This document shows positions 40,160-51,256 of a stretch of 64,000 nucleotides of DNA, one piece after another (the first letter of the stretch is position 1; every line of letters starts with the position of its first letter). The DNA is taken from assembly GCA_010093605.1 (NCBI GenBank), contig MU004186.1, positions 1,902,616 through 1,966,615 of the forward strand, in the 5' to 3' direction. Source of the DNA: Lophium mytilinum (lineage: Eukaryota; Ascomycota; Dothideomycetes; Mytilinidiales; Mytilinidiaceae). Position numbers and translations under genes: made by a program. The notes beneath the pieces were generated by a model that saw only the letters and a program-made list of their open reading frames with translations, had not been told where the DNA came from and did not search any database.

Positions 40160-41218
40160 TAGCTAGAAATACTTATAGATGCCTAAGCATCTAAAATAAC
40201 AGTTTCTACCCCTAATTACTACCTTACTTATAATAAACGCCTATAGATTATTACTCTCTATAATATAGGCCTTACGCTTAGCTAAATTAAGTAGTAGCTA
40301 GGTATTAAAAAGAGTACTATTTACCGCACGCTTTAAAGCCTTAATGCTATAGGCCCCCTTACACTAATAAAATTAAGAGAACGCCGGCTAATTCTTAATA
40401 TACTAACGCGCCACCGTTTAATTCTCTATGCTATAACTAACACTATATAATAGAGGAAGCCTTAAAGAGTAATAGCTAATAAGCTAGGCATTTAAGTATA
40501 TAATAAGGTACTTAATACCGCCTTTTATAAGGAAGGCTACTACTAGAGAAAGGTAAGAAGAAAGCTTTAGCTTAATTAAAAGTATAAAGATGCCCGGTTA
40601 AAATAGGCCTAAGAGTATCTAGAATAGATAGAAAGTAACTAGAACTAGGTCTACTAGACTAATAAGATATTCTTTTATCTAGATTAGGGGGATTATTATA
40701 TTATAAGAGGGCTAGAAGAGAAGCTTTACCCGGACTACCTTATACTAAAGTTTTAAGGCTATTTACTCTAGATAGTTTAGGGTACCATTTCTTCTAAAGT
40801 AAAGGGCCCCTTAGTATTCTTTAAGAAGAATTAGAGTAGTATTAATAACTAAGTATACTAAGAGAAGATTCTCCCCTATATTCTAGAGTATTAAAAGGGG
40901 TATAAGTAGTATATTCTTAGTAAAGAAAATATACTTCTAATAGAAGATAGGGTACTAGCTTATAAGGCTATTACTATAAGAGAAGAATAGGGGTAGTATA
41001 GCCTATATAAAATATAGTTTTCTACTAATTTACTAGATTTAAACCCTATTAAGAATCTCTAGAATAAGCTAAAGAATGCTATTACTTAAAGGAAGCTAAA
41101 GAATTAAGATAAATTAAGGCAGGTGCTGCAGGAAGAATAGGCTAAGATTAATCTAAATTAGATTTAATTGCTTATATATTTAATAAATAATAGGTGCTAA
41201 GCCGTTATCTTAGCTTAG
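40160..41218 (+). pseudogene. Tc1/mariner transposase (degraded)
   Basis: In one plus frame, interrupted by many TAA/TAG: an N-terminal helix-turn-helix-like part with TIYRTL, then GPLVFFKKN, KENILLIED near 40,930 (second catalytic Asp of the DDE domain) and LLDLNPIKNL-NKLKNAIT near 41,036-41,090. The last is the D-x-N-P-I-E-x-x-W block, with the catalytic Glu changed to Lys and the Trp to a stop, both C/G-to-T/A changes. It ends at TAG 41216-41218. Inactive. Confidence 0.85.
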
Positions 41219-41318
41219 GGGGGGCATATAAAATGGTAATGTAGTAATTTAGCATTAATTTGTATGTAAGATTGTATGGTAAACTATGCTGGCCCCTGCA
41301 CGGTGCATTGGCCGGCTT

Positions 41319-41353
41319 ACGGACGTGGGCAGCCCGTACAGGGGGGGAGACTG
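41319..41353 (-). repeat. Tc1/mariner right inverted repeat
   Basis: Read on minus it begins CAGTCTCCCCCCCTGTACGG and is the less mutated of the pair. Confidence 0.9.
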
Positions 41354-42211
41354 TAATTGGTAGTCAGCCCCAGCAAGACCTGCACGCGGCTTGCGTAATT
41401 GTGCAGAAACTTGATCTTTGGGCCTGGGGGTGGTTATGCACGGCACCTAACGCCGTGACCGTACCTGCTTGCTTTTTTTGCTGGCGGGTTGGAGATCGAG
41501 AGGGAGCTTTGAGACGATCTCGTTTCATACATAGCTATGATGTAGGTGCATGGTATCAACACCGCTTGTTACTGGGTTCTAGACCGCTTTGCTATGCATT
41601 CCGCGGCGCGCTATGCAACCACTCGACACGGCCCAGCCACACACCGGTGAAACACCAAACGCTTCCTTCCTCGGTGATTGAGATCCGCATCCCTGTCCAG
41701 CTGAGAGCCACCGCTAAATCGCTCGATGGCGACTCTTTGTGCTGCAGCGCGCTCAAAGCGTGTGTAAGGCTGAGCTCACCGCTGTCACCTATACGACGTC
41801 CGCGGCATGGTAACTCACAGGCCGTTGTAAACCCTCGTATACACAGGCCGAGGGGATTCCTTCGCCGAACTTTCAAAGGAACACGCAGATGGTGCGAGGC
41901 TGATCCGACGCTCATCTCTGTCTGCCTCACTATAACCCTCGCCGCACTAGCTGCGTGTAACATCAGAGTAGTACTACAAATACGAACATGATTAGAACAG
42001 ACGAGACATTTCAGCAGCAAAAGAATATCATTCTTCTATTGCATATGTATATACCACAACATGCTACCCCAAGATCGCGCCTCGGAATGCAAGTTTCGTG
42101 AACCTCATGACAACGCCTATGCTGCGCTTTCTATCTCCGAATCTAGCAGTGATCAGTGACCATATGATACCTACACAACCCTTTTCACATCTCAACCACA
42201 AGCCTCAGCCC
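41354..42211. other. Intergenic between the transposon and the Pik1 3' end
   Basis: A plus frame of 243 codons (41260-41991) and a minus frame of 142 codons overlap here, but the first begins inside the transposon and neither has a domain. I see no gene. Confidence 0.5.
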
Positions 42212-45200
42212 TCAGTAGATCCCTTGCGTACGATACTGGAACGTGTCGTACCTGCATTTTCCTTGTCAGCTGAGCCAATACCACAGCGCACCGATAGATA
42301 AGGGGGAGGGTAAAACTTACAGCCTCGTATAATAACTCCCCACACTCTTCGCCACCAACTCATCCACGAACCCTTCAGCCTCCTCCTTACTAAGATGCAG
42401 CATCATCCGCGCCCTCAACGCATTACTCGCCTGCGCCACACCCGCCGCAAAACACGGCATCTTGCTCTGCCTCCCCATCATATCAACCAGCATGACCAGC
42501 CTCTCCGCATCTTTCCGCAGCGCTTGAAACGCGCGCTTGCACAGCGTCTTGAAATCCTCAAACGCAGGCGCCCCCACGCCGCCTAGCACGTCGACGTACT
42601 CCTGCGTGAGCTTGAAGGGCGCGGCTTCGAAACCCATGCTGCCCGGCGAGTTCGACAGCATGAAGCCGAAGTCGATGTGGATGATGTGGCCGACGTTGTC
42701 GATGAGGATGTTGCCGTTGTGGCGGTCTTTGAGCTGCAGGACGTAGCAGATCATGCTGTAGGCGGCGAGGGAGCGAGCGAAGGCGTCCACACCGGCGGCG
42801 TAGCCTTCGCTTTCGACGTCGCCAAAGGTCTTGGCGAAATGGTCGCGGAGGGTGGCGATGCGCTTTCGGGGGTTGGTGCCTGCGGCGATGCTGGCGAGGG
42901 TTAAGCTGCGTTTCAGGGAGTGGAGGGAAACGCCGTTGGTGATGGTCTCGATGAGGCCAGAAGATTCGCCCGTAACGAGAATGCGCATGCGTTTGACCCA
43001 GACAGGGATCTTGGAGTCTTGCCAGATCTTGGAGCAGACTTGGATGAGTTGGCATGCGAATGCTTCTTGCCGCAAATCGGCGCCCGTCTTGACAATGACA
43101 CTGATGAGATCCCAATTCTTCATCCAGCCGTATGGTGATGACCTTCTTATCCGCTCTTTCTTGGCTGACCATTCTTCACCAAAGGTCGCTGCACTTGGGT
43201 CGTCGCGGTCACCCTTTCTTTGCATGCCTCCTGTCTTGAGATCGTTCTCCATTCGTGCGGCACCAGCTCCAGAGCTCGATCCTGGGTCGGGCGCTGCCTC
43301 CATACCATCCTCGAGCTCTTCAGGTTCAGCCGTAACAGCCGTGGGACTTGCGCTAGCCATGATGCTGTCAAACGTCGGAGTGCTTGAATCATCTACGTAA
43401 AAGTTCTGCTCCTCAAGACTTTGCATGCTAGCAATGATCTTAGCTTTGATAGCAGCAACTTCTGTCTTTGGTCTTTTGGAGCCACTGGACTCGAGTTGAG
43501 CTAACATCTGGGCTGCTGTTCGCATGTGTGTCGCTAACGCCGAAAAGTCCGGCTGGTCAGCGCCTTGGGCTCTGTTGGTCATGCCGAGTGTCATCTTGCG
43601 AAGTCCTTGAGGGCCTGGGCTGTTTGTTCTGCTCATGTCCATGTCCGAGGTCCTGGGGGTAGATATAGTAGCCATTGAGGACATGGTGTTTGCTCCACTA
43701 GACGACCTGGGGGCAGGTATTTTATTGACGAGGCTGCTGCTAGCCATCGCGACTCTAGATAGCCCCAGAGATATTTCTTCTTCAGCGGGGTCTTTGATGA
43801 GTTCAGTGCTACCAAGATCTCCTGTAGCAGGTTCGAAGACACTGTCTGCCCCTGGTGCGGGCGATTTTTCTTGCAGCGTATATCGTGAAGCATCTGTGAG
43901 ATCAAACAGCCGGCGCTTCGTCGTTCCCTTCTCAAGCATAAGCTTGCCGAGGAGTTGCTGATTTGATTCAGTTTCTGGGTCGAAGTCGAAATCTTCTCGA
44001 AGCACCTCAACCATCAACAAGTAGGGGACTCGCTCAGCGCTGTTCAAACTTGTGGCCTCAGCTGGATTCAAGCGAACTATCCGGTGGTGCCGGCTTCGTG
44101 CCGCGGCCCCATCCTCCAGGACTGCAGGACATATCACAGGTATATCGACTTCGGCGGGTAAATCTTGCGCAATGAGGGCCAACTCTGCTCTCAACGCACT
44201 CAGACGTGCAGGCTTTGGTACAACGACCAAACGATTCGAAATGTCCTCCAGAGCACTGAGAAACTGAGTCTCGCTGCGGAAGTAGTTCGATCTCAAAAGC
44301 CGCACCTTCTGAGCTCGCGGTAAAGCTGTGGGAGTAAGAGGCCGAGCAATATGCGAGTGTCGTCTATGTACGAGGTCTGGTCTTGGGACTAGTCCAGCTG
44401 TGGCAGGAGGTGTTGGGATAGGAGAAACCCCCGGACTCCTGAAATCTGGGAGCGAGGAAGAGCTTAGTCGGGCCTCGTTCGTCATTGTGGTGAGCAGTGA
44501 CGGCCTGTGTTGTGAAGATGCTGGTCTACTAGCGGTCCTTGTGGCCTTTCGTCTCAAATCTTTGGGAGACAAGGGTTCCTTCAATCGAGGTAGCGGAGAC
44601 TTCGCTGGCTTTTGGTCTTCTGGATCCGAATGTCCTGGTTGGACTCTCTGTCTCCTTGGCCTCGGTGAGCCAGCAACCGTATGACTCCTTCCAAGCTTCT
44701 GTGTCTGCACATTGTCCGATATTATATCCTCCACGGGCCTTGGCTTGCGGGCCTGAGCTAGTGCAAGCGGTCCGGCATGTCGAGGTAGCCAAGGTGCGGC
44801 GACGCTCGTGAGCACCAAGCTCGACAATAGCGTGACAGGCAGAACATTCTCCTTGATTTTCTCCCTTCGTTGCGGCTCTGCGGATCCAAAGACAATCCGC
44901 TGCACCTTATTATATAGCCTTCTACAAGTCTTGAACGAATTCGAATTCGGATCGCCGGAGAGGTCATGTAGGTACGTTTGGAAGAGCCAGAAAGTCTTGC
45001 AACAAAGGATTAGCAAGCATTGATCTAAAGACGGTGTGGATTTTGGAGGCGTTTCGACAACATACAAGCAGTGCACTGTTCACAGACTCCTCGCATAGGT
45101 CTATTATAAATTCCTCCAAGGCCATGGACTCATTCTCGACGCTAATAAGGAGGTGGCATAGTCTTCGACATGTGAGCATTGGCCGCCTGGCTTCGAAAAC

Positions 45201-45469
45201 GGAACATACTGCGGAAGGAAGAACTCAATCTCCTCGTATGCAAACTGGCGGAGCTTCGAACAAAGCACGTAGTGAATGCCGACATGATCTGCGTATCGTC
45301 TGCATGCAAGGTGCTGTCAGCATACATTTTTGTGTGGCAGTGCCTGGGGTTTCATGGTCGGCGGTGGACCAGGTGTCTTCTTGACTTACGAGAGGTACGC
45401 TACAGAGAGCGAAGGATCATTATTAAAGTGATCCGACTCTATGAAGCGCTCTAGCAGGTTCCAACTCAT
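42212..45469 (-). CDS. pik1: Phosphatidylinositol 4-kinase, type III beta (Pik1)
   Basis: Five exons: 45469-45390, 45299-45210, 45162-45066, 44995-42321 and 42251-42212, 993 residues in frame. The N-terminus MSWNLLERFIESDHFNNDPS and the lipid-kinase-unique helices (YADHVGIHYVLCSKL, FIIDLCEESVNSALL, FWLFQTYLHDLSGD) are those of Pik1. A long disordered middle follows, with the RSNYFRSETQFLSALEDISN segment. The kinase domain is at the C-terminus: LRQEAFACQLIQV, catalytic loop DRHNGN at about 846-851, and HIDFGF with the metal-binding Asp near 864. The last 13 residues, YDTFQYRTQGIY, come from a tiny final exon found by frame and family similarity. It makes PI4P at the Golgi and in the nucleus and is needed for secretion. 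Kinase residues are intact. Confidence 0.95.
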
Positions 45470-46035
45470 CTGGAACGGATCATTGGGAAAGATTGGAGGG
45501 AAGAGGACGGGCGCATTGTGGTATCGAATGCAGAACGAGGGCCGGAGAATGCGCGGAGCTTGGCGGTCAGGGCGGCTCGAAGACTCGGGGCGGGATTATG
45601 GTGCAGCACAATACCTCTTTCACCGGAACACACAAAGCACAGTTTCGCTTCAAGTAGGCTTGGCACTAATCTAGATACAAGTGCCAAACTCATCTATTCT
45701 GTAGCACGATATCTCCAGAGCACTACTACAATTTTCCCCAATCTAATAATAGACCGCATCAAGTACGGGAATAAAGAGCACGATATTGACCGTCGCAGTA
45801 GAGACGCACCGCATATAAAGTGACTCTAGAGAACACGTATATCTATAAAATCTTCAGCTTGACGACCATAGAAAGAAGTCGATTTCAAGAGGGGCTTCCA
45901 TGGTTAGTTAAGAAATCTACTGTCACGTGATATCTGGTTTCCATTAATCAGAACGGAGACCCTGATAATATTCTAGATAATGCGATATCTACAAACCTCC
46001 TGGACCCACTTCTGCACCACTAAGCAGCCACCAAA
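45470..46035. other. Intergenic, promoter of pik1
   Basis: Between the Pik1 start and the 3' end of the CBM1 gene, both on minus. No motif or gene recognised. Confidence 0.5.
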
Positions 46036-47008
46036 CTACTTGTTGTTCGTAGTCGCCGCGTTGTAATAATGAATCGTCTCGTCCGCACACCCACTCGGCG
46101 TGTTATAGAGATACGCACCCAGATTGATGTACAAATGCTGCGACTCACACACGTACCAAGCGATCAAGTTCGGACGGTCGATGCCTGCCACCTGCCAGGT
46201 GAGACCGTCGCCCGACCAGCCGAACGTGCCGTACGTGTTCTTCTCCGTAGAGAAGGTGACAGAGACGGATTCTACGGGGATTCGGAAGAGTCAGGATCTC
46301 GTATAATTGAATAGATGCTAGTACAGAACGTACGATTATTGTTGTAAGTCTCCTCACTAACTACAGCGTACAAATACTCCGCTGTGGCTCCTGGTGCGCT
46401 GATGAGCTGCACTAACTGATCATCCACAACTTGGAACTGGCCTGCGGTAGTGTAGTCGCCCATGACAGCTTGGCTTGCCGAGTATAATGGGTCGGATTGG
46501 AGATACTTGTGGAAGTTGGGAGCCTCTACTGCGCGAATCCAATAGTAGCCGCTCTGAAGAGTGGTGCCTGGACCCGTGCCAGAAGCACCTCCTCCACCAG
46601 TGGTTGGAGTGGCGCTAATCATAGTGGAAGCCGAGGACGTCTGAAGAGTTGTGGGAGCGGCGGAGGTTGCGACGTTTCCAGCGCCCGGTTGACATTGGTA
46701 GTAGTCTTGATGGTTGTTGATTAGTGAAGGAAGGAGAGTCGGTTGCTATGCATACAATCGCTATCTTTAGTCAGTATCTAGGCTTTCTTTGAGTTCGAGC
46801 ATTTACGAACTTTACAACCACACATCCATAACCTGAGACACACGTCGTTGCGGACCCTGAATACGTTTTCCCACCGCCTAAAAAGTCAGCTCAGACCAAG
46901 CAAGCCCTGGCAATATCGCGTACATTGCCCGTACGCCGCCACCGAGTCGGCTAATGCCACATTTGCAAGTAAGGCTATAGAGGCTGCAAAGAGAATAGAG
47001 TGAAACAT
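46036..47008 (-). CDS. Secreted CBM1 (cellulose-binding) protein with an unassigned C-terminal domain
   Basis: Four exons: 47008-46924, 46877-46816, about 46745-46334 and 46271-46036, 264 residues. Signal peptide 1-21 (MFHSILFAASIALLANVALA|D). A fungal cellulose-binding domain follows: YGQCGGGKTYSGSATTC, SGYGC and DYYQCQPG hold the four Cys and the aromatic face; the first Cys codon is split by intron 1, which confirms that join. With the in-frame acceptor at 46745 the last loop is about 12 residues longer than usual; the tighter acceptor at 46705 is out of frame. A Thr/Ser/Gly linker leads to a domain (about 105-264) with SGYYWIRAVEAPNFHKYLQS, FGWSGDGLTWQVAG and VCESQHLYINLGAYLY. I do not recognise this domain; it recurs in secreted ascomycete proteins and could be a plant-wall binding module. 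Extracellular. Confidence 0.78.
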
Positions 47009-47947
47009 TGAGGCAAGTGGTACAAGAAAAAGACGAAGGTCGTGGGGAGCAAAAAATAAGCGTAGAGTAGGCCAGTATGGACTCGGCAGACATAGTAGTT
47101 ATATAGCATTGCCAGTATGGAATATTTCATACATCCAATGTGACCTGGAATGGTGATCAAGGACCGGCTAGTGGTGTAGCATGCCCGTCGGTCCGCCTGC
47201 CGGGTTGCAGAGTTATTAATTAATCGCAGGAACGACAAGCGAGGGCAAAAAAGACCGTAAAAGTGCGAACCGAGACCATAGGTGATTCCTTTCAACAAAA
47301 GTGGATTGCAATTAGCAAACGTTGAAAATGTCGTTGTATATCTTGATTGTAAGTGATATGAAAAGCTGTATAGAAGGGTGATGTTGTTCACCGCGAAGGA
47401 GGGCTCGTGCTGAGTTAATTGAACGGGAACCGATGCGACTACTCGGTAGAGACGTTTGCATGTCGCGTATACGATTGATTCAACCTGCCATGAGGTCGTC
47501 TCAAGAGTGGAAAGGATTGCACATCTCTATATCTAGGCCCTTGGGAGAGATGAACTGAGGGAGAATTGGGCGGTGGGCCACATTGAACAACTAATTATAT
47601 ATCAGCCGTTCAAATCCGCGCACATGGCGAGGTCCCTCTGTATGAACAGCAATTGAATTCTATTCAAAGTACAAAGGCGTCCGCCGTTAACTCACAAATG
47701 ACCGTCCGTGGCGGATTTTCATCAGCAGAAGAGGCCTTGAGAAAACCACCTCTCCGCAAAGATAAACACTGCTTCATTTGATGCCGGGGTAGTTCGGTAA
47801 GAAGGTTCAGGCATGAGGAGTCGTTAAGCAAAGTTCCAAACGATAGAGTCAAAACACAGGTGACCCAAGCGAGTGCTTCGACTAGGTCCGGTGTTGTTAT
47901 TAAGCTGCTGTCCCTCGTCGATAGATGCCATCAGGAGGAAACCCATC
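47009..47947. other. Intergenic upstream of the CBM1 gene
   Basis: 939 bases between two minus-strand genes. It contains the CBM1 gene promoter. Minus frames of 62-138 codons have no domain. Confidence 0.5.
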
Positions 47948-49003
47948 TCATAAATTTAGTCTAGGATAGGTAACTTCCTCCTTTGGGGCGTCCTCTTCCT
48001 TGGGGGCGCTGTGGTGGTGGGGTGGAGTGTGATAAGGCTGTGGTGCTGATCCAGGGGGGTTGAGTTCAGGTGAAGTGAAATTAGGCGGTGGCGTTTGGAA
48101 CCAGGTCTCGTTCAACTTATCCACTTCCTCTTCTCCATTGGCAATAACCATCTGTAGCAGCTGGGCTCTTTGATGTTGGCCCTCGCAAACGCTCCTTTCT
48201 AATCCGGTCTTGTGTTCATGATAATCACACCAATTTTCCCATGGTGCCACCTTCTCATGAGAAAATCGAGAAGGAAGCCTTGCAGAAATGGTCTTGATGA
48301 TTTCCTCTAGAAAGTCGCGAGGAAAACTAGACAAGGAAGTCCCGTAGACCGTGAAATTATACTCGTATGCAAACCACGAGGTAATGTGCTTCAGGAGAAG
48401 GCTCTGTTCATGCAGTCTGTCGTATGCCTTGAGAACCATTGAGTCGTCCGGCACCCATTTTGCTAGAGACATGCTCAACGCGCAAGCTTGCCATGCCTTC
48501 ATGATACACTGCCGTAATTCAGGCACATCGTACTTCTCCGCAAAGGAATAGTCATCGATAGCGCCGTGTATCCACTTATCAAGCATGTCTAAGTCGCCGT
48601 CGTAAGAAGTGGATGAATCTAATCGCGGGGCCGGGGAGTCCATTTTTGCTGGGGTGTTGACCTCTTTGTGCTCGTTTTCTTGATTTTCCCCTTTCTCATC
48701 GTCCTCGTTGCTCTCGGCCAGTGGAGCTGGAGCAGGCTCATAATCCCCGGTGTACAGCCAGATCAATACTCGCTTGAAAGTATCCGGAGGGGTATCCTTC
48801 AACACCATTCCTCCTTTGTATACTGTGGGGCTGAATGCTGACTTGAGTGCTTTGTTGAAGTACTCGATGTGCAGGCATAATATCTCCAAGTGGACACAAA
48901 AGGGAGTTGCATCGGGACCGGCTTTTATCAAGGTCGTACGGGTATCGGAGAAGTCGCTAATTAGCTTATTAGCTATGAGAAAACGGGCGTGACGCTTGAT
49001 CAC
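47948..49003 (-). CDS. BTB/POZ domain protein
   Basis: Single exon, 351 residues. Residues about 14-90 form a BTB domain: LISDFSDTRTTLIKAG, FCVHLEILCLHIEYFNKAL, VLKDTPPDTFKRVLIWLYTG. An acidic Glu/Asp/Asn-rich insert (about 95-125) follows, then a helical region (MLDKWIHGAIDDYSFAEKYD, ELRQCIMKAW) as in fungal BTB proteins that lack other domains, and a Pro-rich tail. Fungal proteins of this type are numerous; some are Cullin-3 adaptors, but no partner can be inferred here. The start ATG is chosen because the BTB core begins 15 residues in. It is divergent from the GT8 gene. Confidence 0.85.
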   Translation of the reverse strand: MIKRHARFLIANKLISDFSDTRTTLIKAGPDATPFCVHLEILCLHIEYFNKALKSAFSPTVYKGGMVLKDTPPDTFKRVLIWLYTGDYEPAPAPLAESNEDDEKGENQENEHKEVNTPAKMDSPAPRLDSSTSYDGDLDMLDKWIHGAIDDYSFAEKYDVPELRQCIMKAWQACALSMSLAKWVPDDSMVLKAYDRLHEQSLLLKHITSWFAYEYNFTVYGTSLSSFPRDFLEEIIKTISARLPSRFSHEKVAPWENWCDYHEHKTGLERSVCEGQHQRAQLLQMVIANGEEEVDKLNETWFQTPPPNFTSPELNPPGSAPQPYHTPPHHHSAPKEEDAPKEEVTYPRLNL

Positions 49004-50107
49004 AGCTCACAAGAGCTGCGAACGCCTTTTCTTCGAAGCCGGTGGTAGTGTTGACGCCATCGTCAAATTTGGCATTGGGTGTACAGTAAATCCTTCAAAC
49101 CCCCAGAATACTGATTTAATGATGGAAAGGCGCAGGCCGACTGTGAGATCGAAGCTGAGGCTCTTATGTAGAAGTGTTGATATGGACAGGCGAAGCACGA
49201 CAGTTTTGGCTCTGTCTGTGCACGTCCCTTCGCCAACTTGACATGCTACTTCTATTTATGGCTCCATGTCCAACAACGTCTAGGGTTGCCAAAATTATGT
49301 CAGAACCGTCGCTTTACTAACTTCCAATAAAGGAGCAGAAGGAATCTTACAGTGTTAGGCAAATGTACCTCGATATAGAACTTCCAGTGCACGTTTTGCC
49401 GCACTGCCACTTCTTCAATAATATGTTCCGGGCAGCCTGCCAAGTTCCCCATCTCCTGTCAACAGTTACGGAGCTGGATGCAGGACACCCCTCGGATGCA
49501 TCGCCATACTGACCTTTGGGGCGCGGGTCTCCTCAGAGCAGTTCACTGATACACGTTGACGCATCAACGCATCGTACTTTCTAACACACTCTTCTAAAAC
49601 TTGACATCGCAGTAGGGTGTTGTAATCTGCCTGCTATGCTGACTGAGATTCCTTCAGCAATTCCAGAGCGTTCAGTTGTAAGTACAGTCAGCGCAATTGC
49701 ACTCGAGAACCGAGCGATCAGTTCAAGTGAATTCAGCCGCAAAACAAGTTACCTACAACTGTCAAGGCGTTTTGCAAGATACGATGTCACAATCTCGCCT
49801 TCCACGAGGGAATGGCCGCTCCCGGAATTCCGCGTTCTTACTCTGAACAACCGTTGTGTTGGTACGTCCGTACCGCGCGCGGAACTTCACAGGACTCACA
49901 GCAAGGGAGACTAAATTAAGACATTCCAACACGCTTCCCTCACTCAGCCTCTTAGCATTCTCCCTTTCTAGAGTTCCTTTCCTGGTACATCGGTCTTTCA
50001 TTCATACTATTAAACACTCTCATCCCTCCAATATATTTCCATACTCTTCCGCAACATTCACCTTGGCTTTCCAGGCATAGTATATTGACGGCTCGCCTTC
50101 ACATACG
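49004..50107. other. Shared upstream region of the BTB and GT8 genes
   Basis: 1.1 kb between divergent starts. Plus frames of 81 and 92 codons are without domains. The stretch before the GT8 start is pyrimidine-rich (CTCATCCCTCC), a common feature of fungal core promoters. Confidence 0.5.
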
Positions 50108-51256
50108 ATGGCCTGCGCCCCCATGCAGAGATGGATTGCAGCTCTGCTCATCCTCGGCATCGTCCTCCTCCTGAGTTTTCAGTTCCACAACACAGATAGA
50201 ATCCACCAACTCGCAGACTCCATGCACCTCCCCGGCGGCCGCAAGTTCGCCTTCGCGACTTTCCTCGCCCCAAGACATCCCGGCGAACCCGAGCGGGAGC
50301 TTGAAGACACCGACACGGACTCTTACTTCGAGAGCGCACGCGTGATGGCCTACCGGCTCCTGCATTCCCCAAGCGCAAGAAGCAGCGCCAAGATCGACTT
50401 CATAGCGCTCGTGACGAGCGAAGTCACTCAGGCCAAGAAAGACAGGTTAGCGAGAGACGGCGCGACGGTCGTTGTAGTCGACCGGCTGGTATCTGAGTGG
50501 ATCACGCCAAAGGAGGGCCGCTGGCAAGACGTCCTGAGCAAGCTGCGACTGTGGACGATGACACAGTACGACAAGATCGCCTTCATCGACGCCGACCACC
50601 TCATCACGCAGCCGCTCGACGGCGTCTTCGACGACCCCGCCGTGGCGATCCAGTACACTGCGGTTAATGCGTCTGTTATGGACGCAGCGCCGCTTCCAGA
50701 CACGTACGTTTTCGCGGCTAGACCTGAGGTCGGGAACTACGGCCATGATAATCCGCCGAATGAGGGCGACTATCTCAACTCCGGGTTCTTCGTATTGAAG
50801 CCCGACATGCAGATGTTTGAGTACTTTGAAGAGCTCATGCTTCCTAAACATGAAGGGCTTTTTAGGACGGTGTTCCCGGAGCAGGATATGTTGAACTACG
50901 TGTTTCGACGCGAGGGGAAGATGCCGTGGGGCTCGGTACGTATTCTCTCCCAGCAATTCCATCAGAGTGCCAGTCGTTGGATTGGCGCTTGAAACACAGA
51001 AATGAGGCATACGCGGGGCCTCTGTTGCACCCCTCAAGTTTTTCTTTCTTCGAGAATATCCGCTAACTGTACCCGTCTTTAGCTATGGCAAGGCTGGAAT
51101 AGGAACTTCCCCAACGAAGACGACTTCCGCTACGGCGTGCACAGCTACCACGACAAGTTCTGGGACGCCGGGAGCGATCACGTCTTGAGTACAATATGGC
51201 ACAGCCAAAGAAAGGAAATGGAAGATTACTGGGCAAACAATGAGAAGAAGGCGTGA
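50108..51256 (+). CDS. GT8-family glycosyltransferase, type II membrane protein
   Basis: Two exons, 50108-50935 and 51083-51256, 333 residues. An N-terminal membrane anchor lies at about 9-25 (WIAALLILGIVLLLSF). The catalytic domain follows: KFAFATFLAPR, YRLLHSP, LRLWTMTQYDKIAFIDADHL with the metal-binding D-x-D at 161-163, then NSGFFVLKPD and FPEQDMLNYVF. Joining exon 2 brings YGVHSYHDKFW, whose H-x-D/H supplies the last metal ligand position of GT8 enzymes (glycogenin/GNT1-like). A Golgi location is likely from the anchor. The donor sugar cannot be told; Golgi N-acetylglucosaminyltransferase and glycogenin-like enzymes are the nearest relatives. The 147-base intron is longer than its neighbours. 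Confidence 0.88.

Larger units (their letters stand above)
40070..41353 (+). mobile_element. Tc1/mariner DNA transposon, RIP-degraded
   Basis: 1,284 bases with 35-base terminal inverted repeats (40070-40104 and 41319-41353) and a TA duplication on each side (40068-40069 and 41354-41355), the standard Tc1/mariner target. The interior, about 40,130-41,260, has dropped to low GC with stops in the transposase frame; the repeats and about 60 bases at each end are almost unchanged. The three differences between the repeats are all transitions of RIP type. Confidence 0.92.

Noticed and set aside
41260-41991. 243-codon plus frame
   Set aside because: Begins inside the transposon, runs through its inverted repeat, and has no domain.
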